Part shown: in pieces, positions 1 through 10,100 of the stretch
Position numbering within the stretch: position 1 is the stretch's first letter
Layout: each line of letters starts with the position of its first letter
NCBI RefSeq assembly: GCF_052857255.1
Contig: NW_027526485.1
Coordinates: 2,542,001 to 2,606,000 of the forward strand
Length of the DNA stretch: 64,000 nt
Direction: 5' to 3'
DNA from: Amblyomma americanum
Lineage: Eukaryota; Arthropoda; Arachnida; Ixodida; Ixodidae
Made by a program: the position numbers and the translations under genes
The notes under the pieces: generated by a model
What the model was told of the DNA's origin: nothing
The model's database searches: none
Seen by the model: only the letters and a program-made list of their open reading frames with translations

Positions 1-821
1 TTTACTGGTACCTGCAGTGGTCGGCTGCGCAACTATATATATAAGCTATCGCGTGCAGCTGTCATATTATAAAAGAAAATCCGCACAAAACAAAAATTAC
101 GCAGCAACGGGCTGTGGCGAATGATTGCGCGCAATATTTTTTCGCGGGTTAGTGAAACGAACAGTTTTGTTTTAAATCACGAGAGTTGTATCAAAAGCCT
201 TTATATGTCGTCATTAATTACGATAGGTACGACGACACAGTGAATAGGAGTTTATATAGACTGTCGTCCTTCAAAGACCCAATGCTTTTCTCCTCCAAAA
301 CGTCGTGCAGAAAAAAACCGGACCGCCAAATTTTGACACGGTTGTACGAAATTTCTGCACTAACGAAAGCTATGAGTGTAGTCTCCTGCATGTAGAGAAT
401 GTAGAATACAAGGAAAAATTATAATATGTATGCTCTAGGTCAGGTTCATAGTCCTACAGCACTCGATTGTAAATGCAGGCACTCGACGGAGCGCTGATAG
501 ACGGGCGTGGTCACCCGTAGGCGCATTTGCGTGGCTTTGCATGGATAGTACGTGTTTAGCCTCTCAGGTCTGCAAAAGCTGTATCGGGTCCGCCAGGCAG
601 TGGCGATTATAATAAATGCACAACGAAGCGCGCCGTTCGAGCGCACTAAAATAATACACCAGCAGTTCAAGGATATCATATATAATAAAAATATAGAAAC
701 GCGCATGCAGTGTGTGAAAGCGCGGCGCATCAGGTGCGCTTTTGGAACCCGCGCGCGCTGTCAAAAACGTGGGGAATTCCGAGAAAAATCTAGGGAAAAT
801 ATGTCTCTTCCTAACCGGACA
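1..821. other. Unassigned sequence, no gene seen
   Basis: I see no recognisable protein motif, RNA gene or repeat boundary here. Short open frames exist but carry no domain signal. An alternating TA stretch lies near 34-44. Confidence 0.5.
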
Positions 822-1260
822 TGACGTCATTAAAAGTCACGTGACCATGACGTCACGTGACATTTTAGACGTGACGTCACATTTTGTTTGACCAATCAGC
901 GTTTCCAGCCCACCTGCCCGCAAACGCTTGTGAATTATGCTGCGTATCACGTGAATCACGTGACATTCCTCCAGCCAATCACATTCTAGGAAGCAACCCT
1001 CACAGTACGAGCTTTTTTTTCTCAAAATTGCTAAAACGAGCCAAGTGTTTTCTTCCATGCCAGCTGTAGCTTCGTTTTTCCTCCACAGACATTTAAATTT
1101 ACCAACCCGGCACAAAATATAACTGTGCTAAAAATCAGTCTTCAAGTACACGTCATTTTGACGTCACGGCAGAAAGCTATTTCGAAGCCTGATAGTTTCG
1201 CGCCACAAATTTAAAACTCGTGACTTGCACGTGATCGCCCAATAAGCCAATCAGAGAGAC
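822..1260. promoter_or_regulatory. Cluster of CRE, E-box and CCAAT motifs
   Basis: The full CRE palindrome TGACGTCA occurs at 822-829, 848-855, 872-879 and 1159-1166. The E-box palindrome CACGTG occurs at 838-843, 854-859, 948-953, 957-962 and 1228-1233. CCAAT-type boxes followed by CA lie near 890, 976 and 1248. A CCAATC-type box precedes an ATGGCGGCG start-like sequence at 1264. CREs are bound by bZIP factors and CACGTG by bHLH-ZIP factors in animals. That this is a promoter is inference; no transcript evidence is available. A LINE begins directly downstream and may have displaced whatever exon followed. Confidence 0.35.
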
Positions 1261-1984
1261 AATATGGCGGCGAACGGTGGCCATGCGTGTAGAGAATAGG
1301 GCCCCGGGACTAATATACGCGGACGATATAGTGATAATGGCTGACAACAAGGAAGACCTGCAGAAGTTGTTAGACATATGCAGTACAGAGGGAGATAGAT
1401 TAGGCTTCAAGTATAGTAAGGAAAAATCTGCAGTCATGATATTTAATGAAGAGGGCGGCGAGCATAGAATACAGGAGTTCGTGCTAAAAGTAGTGAATGA
1501 GTACAAGTATCTTGGGGTGTGGATAAATAACAGTGTTGAGTATCTGACAGAGCATGAAAAATATGTAATGAATAAAGCCACTAGGAATGCAGCTGTCATG
1601 AAAAATAGGGCACTGTGGAATTACAATAGGTATGAGGTGGTAAGAGGGATCTGGAAAGGGGTGATGGTCCCTAGCCTGACCTTCGGTAATGCGGTCCTGT
1701 GTATGAGGCCAGATGTTCAAGCAAGGCTGGAAATTAGGCAACGGGGATTAGGGAGGTTAGCTTTGGGAGCACATGGCAATACACCAAATCAGGGGGTACA
1801 GGGTGATATGGGATGGGCGTCTTTCGAGAGCAGAGAGGCTAGCAGTAAGATAGCATTTGAGGAACGATTGAGAAAGATGGAGGAAAAGCGGCGGGCTAGG
1901 AAAGTTTTCAGATACCTGTATATAAAGAATGTTGACACGAAATGGAGAAAGCGAACTAGAAAATTGACAAGCAAATATCTGGAC

Positions 1985-1992
1985 TAGAGATG
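1985..1992 (+). repeat. hAT left terminal inverted repeat
   Basis: TAGAGATG, the reverse complement of 4836-4843. The target duplication 1977-1984 abuts it. Confidence 0.9.
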
Positions 1993-2674
1993 TGAAGGCC
2001 TGAAAAAAACACTGCAATTTTGGAAAAAAAAAACGTTTTTTTTTTCGTTTTTTTTCAGACGAGAAAAAATGGAAAAAAACATCGAAAATTTCACAATGCA
2101 ATTTCAAGGTTTTATGATTGCTTGCTTTCAGTTTAGGTTTTTGCTGTGAAAATCATTACAGCGTGCATCTTTGAACGATTGGAGAGCAGCCGCCATCGCC
2201 GGTGCCAGGCAGTGGTTTTAAAACGTTCGTGCTGCGAGTACGCGGGTTGAAGGCCAGGTCACATATAAGATCGAGGCTTGACTTAAAAACACACTGATAC
2301 TTGAACTCACGGCTGAAGTAGACCAGAATGGCTGCAAATTCTACAGCGCGACACACACGGCATAAATAACATAGGCTGCTGTGCACGTAATCGGTTTTAG
2401 CCAAATAGAAACCTTGCTTTCTGGGTAGGACGGCTACACAGTAACACCTGAAACTCTGGTAACACTAAGCGAGATCAAGCGTGATGGACTCGCACTGCCA
2501 TCTAACGAAATGTAGGCGCAACAAAGCTGAACCATTAACTACTACAGCCAATATCGTCTACAGTGGACAGGGCTGCAGAGTGCTGCCATCTGTATTCTGA
2601 CAAAACAAACGCAAGCACGATTACTCGGAGTGCATGCCGCTTTGTTAGCGTGGTACACGGTTCTGGCTGTGACA

Positions 2675-4518
2675 ATGGTTCGCCCGCGGTCGAATGTTTG
2701 GGAACACTTTTCTGTGTGCGAAACGTCCACTGGCGGGACAAAGCGAGCAGTATGCAAGTACTGCAGTGTTCAGCATGGATTTCCGAACGCCACACGTTTG
2801 ACAAGGCACCTGTTGGCGTGTAAGAAATGCCCGCTGGACATCAAGGAAATTTGCAGCAAGGAAACGAACGCCAAACATCCTGCTGGTGTGTCAACTCAGT
2901 CATCAATTGAAGCAAGTGAGTCAGAATTCTGCAAACACGATGAAGAGCAGCCATTGCAAAAAAAATCAAGAGTATTGCGCCTTTTGTAGACCGCATGACT
3001 CCAGAGCAGCAAAGCCAAATCGACACTGCCTTGGCTCGAGCGATCTACTCAAGCAATGTGCCTCTCTCTGTGACTGAGAATGAACATTGGAGAGCAGCTT
3101 TTAAGATGCTTCGACCGTCGTATTCTCTGCCTTCTCGACACCTTCTGAGTGGACCTCTGCTGGACTCGGAGTACACTCGAGTGAAGCAACACGTCGAGCA
3201 AACCGTGAGAAACGCTTCGTGTCTGACACTGTTGACAGATGGATGGACGAACATTCGTGGCGAGGCAGTCATGAATTTCGTCGTGGCAACGCCAAAGCCA
3301 TTCTTCTACTCAGCTGTTGAAACAGGCCAAAATCGTCACACTGCGGTGTATGTTGCTGCCGAGATCTGCAAAGTGATTGAATCGCTGGGAAGCGATAAAG
3401 TAGTGGCGCTAGTCACAGACAATGCCAGCAACATGCAAGCAGCCTGCAGTATTGTTGCAAGCAAATACGAGCATATCACATGCATTGGATGTGCAGCTCA
3501 CGGCCTGAACCTGCTTTTGAATGATTTGATGAAACTAAAGACATTGGAGGATGTCCATCGTACGGCAAGGCAAGTTATAAAGTACGTGAAGCGTACCCAC
3601 ATCGTTGCTGCGACGTTGCAGGAGAAACAAGAATCAATAGATGGTAAAGGGAGATCCGAAACTCTAAAGCTTCCGAGCAAAACAAGGTGGGGAGGCATGG
3701 TTCTGTCACTTCAAAGCCTCTTGAGAAACAAGGAAGCCCTTCAGCAGACCGTGATATTAAGTGACCTCAAAGTTAATAAGTCCGTGCGAGAAACTGTTTT
3801 GGACGAAGACGCTTTCTGGAAGTCCGTGCAAAGCTGCCTGCTCCTCATTACACCAATTGCGTCAGCCATAACCTCACTAGAGTCGGACAATGCTCTGCTG
3901 TCCGATGTTCCAGAAGCCTTCCATTCCATTAGAATTGAACTTGCAGCAAACCTGGCGACCTCCGCGTTGACAAGCGAGGAACAGATTCGAGCGAAAGAAA
4001 TGATCACCAGGCGCGAAAAGCTTTGTTTGCGACCAGTCCACATTGCTGCTAATTTGCTGGATGCAAGATATAGAGGAAGACACCTGGACGATGCGCAGAT
4101 TGCAGACAGTTTTGAGTGGATATCTCAGCAAACAGGGCACCTTTCACTGGACATCGGTAAACTGATTTCCAACGTAGCAGAGTACAGGACATCCGCAGGA
4201 ATATGGTCCAGGACAGGGGTCTGGGACTTAGCGAAGCACGTGGCCCCATCTACCTGGTGGCAAGGCCTTTGCACCAACCAGCCGCTAACTCCTCTGGCTT
4301 GCCGACTGCTGCAGATACCACCATCATCCGCCAGCTGCGAACGAAACTGGTCACGTTTCGGAAACGTCCATACAAGGATTCGCAACAGGCTTTCAGGGGA
4401 ACGCGTTCGAAAGCTTGTGTATGTGCAGTCGAACCTAGCTGTGGACACAACTTCAATCCCTGCTGCTGCGCGTAGTGCCGCATCCAGCGACAGTGATTCT
4501 GAGTCCGATATGGGGTGA
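2675..4518 (+). pseudogene. hAT transposase with BED zinc finger, one frameshift
   Basis: The first ATG is at 2675 in a good context (GACAATGG). The N-terminal frame (2675-2989) holds a BED-type zinc finger: VWEHF, then CKYC and HLLACKKC. A frame change is needed at the run of eight A residues at 2959-2966; the downstream frame then continues through SIAPFVDRM and runs to 4516-4518. The downstream part holds the hAT RNase-H-fold catalytic core: first Asp in LLTDGWTN, second Asp in ALVTDNASNM, the CAAHGLNL motif, a TRWGGM motif, and the catalytic Glu in SSASCERNWS within the C-terminal hAT dimerisation region. All three catalytic acids are present. The single homopolymer shift could be a true inactivating mutation or a sequencing error. 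Confidence 0.88.
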
Positions 4519-4835
4519 CTTATAGATCAGGTTTCATGTTCCCATTCTCGGTGCAATAGAACAAGTTCGTTCCACAAATATGATATTTATACCTTCATAT
4601 TCGCCTCAAGTGCAAATCATTATTTATCTTCGCGGTGCAATAGAACAAGAAGTTCGTTTCACAATATGACATCTACAACTGCATATTCGACTCAACTTCG
4701 GAGCATTATTATTGATCGTTGTGTTTTTGCAAATAAATTTGTTTTTGTCACGTTTTGCAAAATTTCCAATTTTTCATGAAAAAAACCCTGAAAAAAACGT
4801 TTTTTTCATGCCATTCAAAATTTCTTGAAATTTTG
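4519..4835 (+). other. hAT 3' untranslated and subterminal region
   Basis: AT-rich sequence between the transposase stop and the right TIR. It contains two similar stretches about 90 bp apart (GCAATAGAACAAG near 4553 and 4638, each followed by TTCGTT and CACAA) and a run of GAAAAAAAC-like words near 4775-4805. No gene is present. Confidence 0.6.
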
Positions 4836-4843
4836 CATCTCTA
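4836..4843 (-). repeat. hAT right terminal inverted repeat
   Basis: CATCTCTA, followed directly by the second copy of the target duplication ATCTGGAC at 4844-4851. Confidence 0.9.
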
Positions 4844-5298
4844 ATCTGGACAGCAGTAAGGGGGCAAATCAGCAATTATCGGTTAAGAAAAAGGTTAAAA
4901 GAACAGAGAGAGCTTTGTGAAAAACAGGGATGCTGACGAAATCGGCACTGGAAACATACCGGACCTTTAAACAGGAAATTGTCAAAGAAAATATCTATGA
5001 TAATTGTAGGGGAACTTCTTTGTTGTTTGAGGCCAGGACTGGAGTTTTGCGGACTAAGACGTATAGGGTCAGGTACCAGGAGATAGACACTTTGTGCATT
5101 GCGTGCGGAGAGGAGGAGGAAACGGCTGAACACTTGATACTTTTCTGTAAAGGGCTTCACCCTACAGTGGAAGGCAGCGGGGCTGACTTACCGAAGGCAT
5201 TGGGGTTTAGGGATAGTGAAGGGAAAGTGGATTTTAAGAGGTTAGAAGTAACCAAGCGAAGGTTATCTGATTGGTGGCTAAAAGCAAGACAGGAGTAA

Positions 5299-5387
5299 AA
5301 TTTCACAAGACATGGCTAGGTGGCTTGAGCCACCGCCCGATGTAAAGGGTTCAGCCGTATCCATCCATCCATCCATCCATCCATCCA
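5299..5387 (+). repeat. LINE family 1 3' UTR with terminal hairpin and (TCCA)n tail
   Basis: After the ORF stop comes TTTCACAAGACATGGC, a perfect 7-bp hairpin GGTGGCT-TG-AGCCACC (5319-5334), then GGGTTCAGCCGTA and (TCCA)n from 5360. The same hairpin block recurs at 15246-15286, and the GGGTTCAGCCGTA plus (TCCA)n block recurs at 34067. A conserved 3' hairpin plus simple-repeat tail is the usual recognition end for LINEs with stringent 3' ends. Confidence 0.75.
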
Positions 5388-5501
5388 GCGGCGCGGTTAG
5401 CTCAGCCGCGTCGGCCTTGCGCACCCCGTAGCAGTTAGTTCAGTTCGTTTCGTCGCCTGTATTGGAGTGTCTGTAGCAGCGTTTTCTCATCCGAGGGCGA
5501 G

Positions 5502-5678
5502 ATGCCTTCGACAACAAAAAAGAAGACTGAGCGTTTGTGCTTTGCGCCTGGGTGTGCATGGGATACAGAAAAAAAAAAAACGTTACTGTTCCGTGCCCCT
5601 GCCTGCCAGGGAATGTTTGCCAAGTGGTCTCGAGCTATCCCATGTGGCGACAAGGCCGTCAGTATCATTTTACAGTAA
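5502..5678 (+). CDS. Candidate first exon with THAP-type zinc finger (partial)
   Basis: A 58-codon frame starts at ATG 5502 and ends at TAA 5676. It begins with a basic stretch, then RLCFAPGC (a C-X4-C pair), a phenylalanine-containing LLFRAP segment and KWSRAIPCGDK. This order (C-X2-4-C, F-x-P, W-x-x-A-I-P) matches the N-terminal half of the THAP DNA-binding domain. The second half (C-X2-H and AVPTIF-like motif) is missing and would have to come from a downstream exon or has decayed; no strong splice donor is obvious, the best GT being the weak GTCAGT at 5658. THAP domains occur in host transcription factors and in P-element transposases. A 12-A run at 5569-5580 lies inside the frame. The region just upstream is CpG-rich. 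Confidence 0.45.
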   Translation: MPSTTKKKTERLCFAPGCAWDTEKKKTLLFRAPACQGMFAKWSRAIPCGDKAVSIILQ

Positions 5679-6089
5679 TGTCACCATCCTTAAAAACTAA
5701 CTTTCACATGCGTTCAGCCGAACGCGCTTGCATGTCGAAGCTGTGGAAGAGGTATTCTACAGTCAATTAGTGATATGTGCCAAAAATTAGTCGTTTTTAG
5801 CATTCTGTTGCGCTAACAGCATAGTTGTACGTTTTTATTGCCTCACAAGGATTCTAAATCAAGAGGATAGTGAGAAGAAGAAGAAAACACTGAAGCTTTG
5901 CGTGTTGTAGATCAAATTCTGAAAAAATTTCCCCCTCACTTGTAAATGAACGATTTCATGGCCAGATGTGCTGCTTCATTGCTAACATGAGCGTCAAGAT
6001 GGCATACATGCTAAAGGTTTGCAAGCGGCAACAAAAACCGGTTTGTGCGTTGGGGCGCCTGGTTTGTGCTTTGGGGCGCCTTCATCCTA
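5679..6089. other. Unassigned AT-rich sequence with a short direct repeat
   Basis: No gene or element is recognised. A 20-bp direct repeat beginning GGTTTGTGC and ending TTGGGGCGCC occurs twice in tandem near 6040-6080, just before the first SINE. Confidence 0.5.
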
Positions 6090-6400
6090 CCCGCCGCGGT
6101 GGCTACTAGTGGTTAGGGCGCTCGGCTACTGATCCGGAGTTCCCGGGTTCGAACCCGACCACGGCGGCTGCGTTTTTATGAAGGAAAAACGCTAAGGCGC
6201 CCGTGTGCTGTGCGACGTCAGTGCACGTTAAAGATCCCCAGGAGGTCGAAATTATTTCGGAGCCCTCCACTACGACACCTATTTCTTCCTTTCTTATCTT
6301 AGTCCCTTCTTATCCCGAATTCCCTTACGGCGCAGTTCAGGTGCCCACCGATATATGTGAGACAGATACTGCGATATTTCCTTTTCCTAAAAACGAGTTT
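6090..6400 (+). mobile_element. tRNA-derived SINE (Ruka-like), copy 1
   Basis: The head GCCGCGGTGGCT...GTGGTTAGGGCGCTC resembles a tRNA A box, followed by GGTTCGAACCC (B box) near 6147. The body has the block TCAGTGCACGTTAAAGATCC shared by all copies in this window, then GGAGCCCTCCACTACG and a 3' region ending in a TTTCCTTTTCCTAAAAAC-type block. A- and B-box spacing fits an RNA polymerase III internal promoter. The relation to the tick Ruka family is from general knowledge. Confidence 0.75.
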
Positions 6401-6488
6401 TCATTTTCGCCTTCAGCCAATGCGACTGCAGTCTTGACGTCCTACGGCACGCATTACAACCTGCTATTCTCGCCGTGCGTACGTGTAG

Positions 6489-6560
6489 TGGCTGCGTTTC
6501 GGTGGCGGCGCAACGCATAGTGTCAGTGCACGTTGAAACCCAGGTCGTTTAAATTATTCC
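6489..6560 (+). mobile_element. Diverged SINE body fragment
   Basis: GGCTGCGTTT, TCAGTGCACGTTGAAA and AAATTATTCCG match the body of the neighbouring SINEs, but the tRNA head and 3' tail are lacking. It lies directly upstream of the next SINE head. Confidence 0.5.
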
Positions 6561-6562
6561 GA

Positions 6563-6862
6563 CGCGCCGCGGTGGCTCAGTGGTTAGGGCGCTCGCCTAC
6601 AGATCCGGAGTTCCCGGGTTCGAACACGACCGCGGCGGCTGCGTTTTTATGGAGGAAAAACGCTAAGGCGCCCGTGTGCTGTGCGATGTCAGTGCACGTT
6701 AAAGATCCCCAGGTGGTCGAAATTATTCCGGAGCCCTCCACTACGGAACCTATTATCCTTTCTTCTTTCACTCCCTCCTTTATCCCTTCCCTTACGGCGC
6801 GGTTCAGGTGCCCAACGATATATGAGACAGATACTGCGCCATTTCCTTTCTCCCAAAAACCA

Positions 6863-6928
<66 letters not shown>
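6563..6928 (+). mobile_element. tRNA-derived SINE (Ruka-like), copy with (ATT)n tail
   Basis: The full tRNA-like head is present: A-box region GGTGGCTCAGTGGTTAGGG at 6571-6589 and B box GGTTCGAAC near 6617-6625. The shared body follows, then a terminal (ATT)n tract at 6863-6928. This is the best complete copy in the window. Confidence 0.8.
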
Positions 6929-6929
<1 letters not shown>

Positions 6930-7018
6930 CCGGGTTCGAACCCGACCACGGCGGCTGCGTTTTTATGGAGGCAAAACGCTAAGGTGCCTGTGTGCTGTGC
7001 GATGTCAGTGCACGTTAA
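6929..7018 (+). mobile_element. SINE left half, interrupted by the I-clade LINE
   Basis: Begins abruptly in the B box (CCCGGGTTCGAACCCGAC) right after the previous (ATT)n tail, with no A box. The body proceeds to CAGTGCACGTTAA (7006-7018), where the LINE starts. The right half resumes at 12759. Confidence 0.75.
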
Positions 7019-7130
7019 GAGAGAGAGAGAGAAAACTTTTATTTCTTTCCAAGAGGTTCGCGGGGATGAAGACTTCCTGGTCGTCTTGCTTGGGTGCTGG
7101 CGACTTGAGTCTTCAAGCAAGAGTGGGCCC

Positions 7131-10100
7131 TCAGTCCAGGGCTCCACTGAGTTGTGCCGCTTCAGTTGCGTGCTTTACCAAGGCCCTCTGGACCTCAAGC
7201 TCGCTGCTGAAGAGACAGCTCTCCCATTGCTCCGCACTCGGTGTTTGTTGATTGTGGAATGCTATGTTTCTCTTGCATTCCCAGGTGATGTGATAGAGTG
7301 TGGGCGTACTGCCGCACCAGGGGCAGTCTGGTCTGAATTGCGTTGGTGATATCTTGTTGTATGTGTGTAGGTTAGGGAAGGTGTTCGTCTGTAGCCTACG
7401 CCATCCTACAGCCTCTTCCCTATTTAGTGCTTTGTGTGGTGATGGATATCTCTTTCTGATTCCCCTATATAGTTGTAGGGTCTCTGTGTAGCCCCCCTCG
7501 CATATGAGTAGCCGTGACTCCGAGACGATCGATAAGCGTGCTCGGTAAGTGAGCCCTCGAGCTAGACTGTCCGCCCTTTCGTTTCCTGCTACGCCTGCGT
7601 GGGCTGGCACCCAGATTATATGTTGTATGGGTATTCTTTCAGCTGAGGCTGCCGCCTCGCTGATTATTCTGAGGGCAGTGCCGCTGATATTGCCCTTCGT
7701 ATAGTTTCTGCATGTTTCTTTCGAGTCCGTTAGGATATTTAGGGAGCGACCTTTTCTGTAGCCTTCGGCTATCGCTAGCGCGACGGCAATTTCTTCGGCC
7801 TCTGCTATCCCTGACACCCCTACTGAAGCGCAGGTGATAGTTTCCCCTGTACCGTTGACCACCGCTACCGCGGCTGTGCGTTTCTCTGCTCTTGCGTACA
7901 TAGAAGCGTCTGTGTATAGTGTGCTTTCGGATTGGCCTAGCCTTCTGTTTATCTGTTCGGCCCTGGCTCTCCGCCTTTCTTCGTGTAGGTTGGGATCCAT
8001 ATTTTTAGGTAAGGGTCCCACGTTGAAAGTTCTTCTGAGGTCGTCTGGAACTTCTGTGTATCTGTCAGCCAGACCACTTGCGTTCCGACCTAGCCTTTTT
8101 AGGAGCGCCCTTCCTGTGGGGGAGCCCCTGAGCCTCGTCAATTGCGCACCCATTTGAGCCTCTGCTAGCTCGTCAAAGGTGTTGCTGACTCCGAGCTGGA
8201 GTAATTTTTCATTTGACGTGTTCCTGGGTAGGTGCAGAGCGATCTTGTAGGCCTTCCTTAGTATACAGTCGGCTTGCTCTCTTTCCGCTTTTGTTGTTGC
8301 GTGGTAGGGCAGCGAGTATGTGACCCTGCTGACGATTAGGCTGTTTACGAGTCTTAGGGTGTCGTCTTCCTTCATTCCGTATCTTCTTTGGGATACTCGG
8401 CTGATCATTCTTCCTACTTGTTCCGTGGCTTTCCTGAGCAGGGTGATGGTGTGGCTGCATTTGCGGCTACTCTGTAGCCACATGCCCAGAATGCGGATTA
8501 TGTTTTTCTCCGGGATCGGTTGTCCCTCGAGGACGACGTCCAGCGGGGCTTGGGTAGGGTGTCTCCCTATTCTGATGAGCTCCGATTTTTCGGTCGAGCA
8601 TTTCAGGCCCCTCTCCTTCACGTAGTCTTCTACGCAGGTGGCGGCTTCCTGTAGTCGGTCTTGTTTTTCTCCTAGCGATCCTTGGGTGATCCACACGGTT
8701 ATGTCGTCGGCGTACATGGCGTGTTTGATACCCGGGATCTCTTTGAGCTTTCTTGCCAGTCTTAGCATTGACATGTTGAAGAGCACCGGCGATATGACTG
8801 AGCCTTGGGGTGTTCCTTTGCAGGGTGTGGCGAAGACGTCACTTCGCAGCTCGGCTAGCCCTACGGTCGCTGTTCGGTTGCTTAGGAAGGCCCTGATGTA
8901 GTTATGGGCTCTCCTTCCGCAGTTCGTGTCGTTTATGCCTTCCATGATGGCGGCGTGGCTTACGTTGTCAAAGGCTCCTTTGATGTCGAGGGCCATGACA
9001 ACGTTTTCTCCGCTTCTCGGCATTTTTTCAAGTACTTCCTCCTTTAGCTGGAGGAGTACGTCTTGCGTGGACAGGTGGGCTCGAAACCCGTACATGCTAT
9101 CAGGGTAGAGTTGGTTTCTCTCCAGGTGTGACTGAATTCTCTTCGTTATTATTCGTTCGTACATCTTGCCTAGGCACGATGTGAGGGATATCGGCCTGAG
9201 GTTTTCCACTTGTAGTTTTTTACCGGGCTTCGGAATCATCACCACGACCGCGTGTTTCCATTCGGCGGGTACTGTTCCTTCCTGCCATAGTTTATTGAGG
9301 TACGCGGTGAGCTGGTCAATAGCTCCGTCGCTTAAGTTTCTGATCAGTGAATTGCGGATTCTGTCTGCTCCTGCTGCCGTGTTTCTTGTTGCCGACCTGA
9401 TCGCATCGACCACCTCTTCCCTGGTTATGGGCCTGTCCATGACGGGGTTCTCTTCGCCTTGATATTCCTCTTTGTAACACTCGACCTGGTCGTTGCCGTA
9501 GCATTTGACCCGGACCTCGTCCAGTAGTTGTTTATCTGTACCGGTGTATTGGTGCACCAGCCTTCGTATTGCTTTGCCGCTCTCCGACTTGTTTTTGCTT
9601 GGGTCCATGAGGGACTTGAGGATCTGCCACGTTCTGGCCGTGCTCAGGGTGCCGTTCAGCGCGTTGCTAAACTGCTGCCATCCTTGTCTGGCCAGCTGCG
9701 TCGCGTACTCCTCCGCCTGCTTGGTGATTTCAGCTATCTTGGTCTTGAGCTTCCTGTTCAGCTTTTGTCTTTTCCACCGTGCGGTGAGTCCGCGTCTCGC
9801 CTCCCATAGCTTGAGGAGTCGCTTATCCACCTCCGGGGCGTGTTCGGTTCGGTCCACTTCTTTGGTGTAGAGTTCCTGGACCTCCTTGAGCTGTTGGCTC
9901 CACTCCCCCACAGATACAATGTCGCCTCCTTGCATCTGTCTACAGTGGGCCCTGAAGGCGTCCCAGTCGACGAGACGGGTCTTGCCTATTTTTCGTTTTG
10001 TGTCTTCGGCTGTGATGCTGGTTTTCAGTATATAGTGGTCGCTTCCTAGGTTTTCGAGTAGGTTTTCCCACTCGACCTGTCTGGCGCCCCTCACAAAAGT

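Larger units (their letters stand above)
1985..4843 (+). mobile_element. hAT-superfamily DNA transposon with TIRs and 8-bp TSD
   Basis: Terminal inverted repeats are TAGAGATG (1985-1992) and CATCTCTA (4836-4843), perfect over 8 bp. The flanking octamer ATCTGGAC is duplicated exactly at 1977-1984 and 4844-4851, the 8-bp duplication diagnostic of hAT elements. Subterminal regions on both ends are rich in GAAAAAAAC-like runs, which often serve as transposase binding sites (inference). The interior encodes a BED-finger plus hAT transposase. Total length 2859 bp is within the usual range for autonomous hATs. The insertion disrupts an older LINE, so it is the younger of the two. Confidence 0.93.
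1297..5298 (+). pseudogene. LINE reverse transcriptase C-terminal half, interrupted
   Basis: The frame runs from about 1297 to 1984, with the metal-binding motif YADDIVIMAD near the start and a thumb-like YKYLGVWI motif. It resumes at 4852 in exactly the same frame if the hAT element and one target duplication (1985-4851) are ignored. One in-frame TGA at 4918-4920 then interrupts it, and the frame continues to a stop at 5296-5298. The C-terminal part has CIACGEEEETAEHL, the cysteine/histidine cluster common at LINE ORF2 ends. The polymerase fingers and endonuclease are absent, so this is dead even without the insertion. Confidence 0.8.
1290..5387 (+). mobile_element. 5'-truncated LINE (family 1), split by a hAT transposon
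   Basis: The element is represented by 1290-1984 and 4852-5387. It carries the second half of a reverse transcriptase starting just before the catalytic YADD box, then a C-terminal region with a CIAC...HLILFC zinc-binding pattern, a short 3' UTR with a hairpin (5319-5334) and a (TCCA)n tail from 5360. The hAT element at 1985-4843 sits inside the coding frame with an 8-bp duplication. The 5' end (endonuclease and RT fingers) is missing, typical of incomplete target-primed reverse transcription. Clade not resolved by eye. Confidence 0.8.

Noticed and set aside
6091..6160. tRNA gene from A and B boxes (also at 6563, 17347, 22976, 37683)
   Set aside because: No cloverleaf with paired acceptor stem is apparent and the same body sequence follows each head; these are SINE heads.
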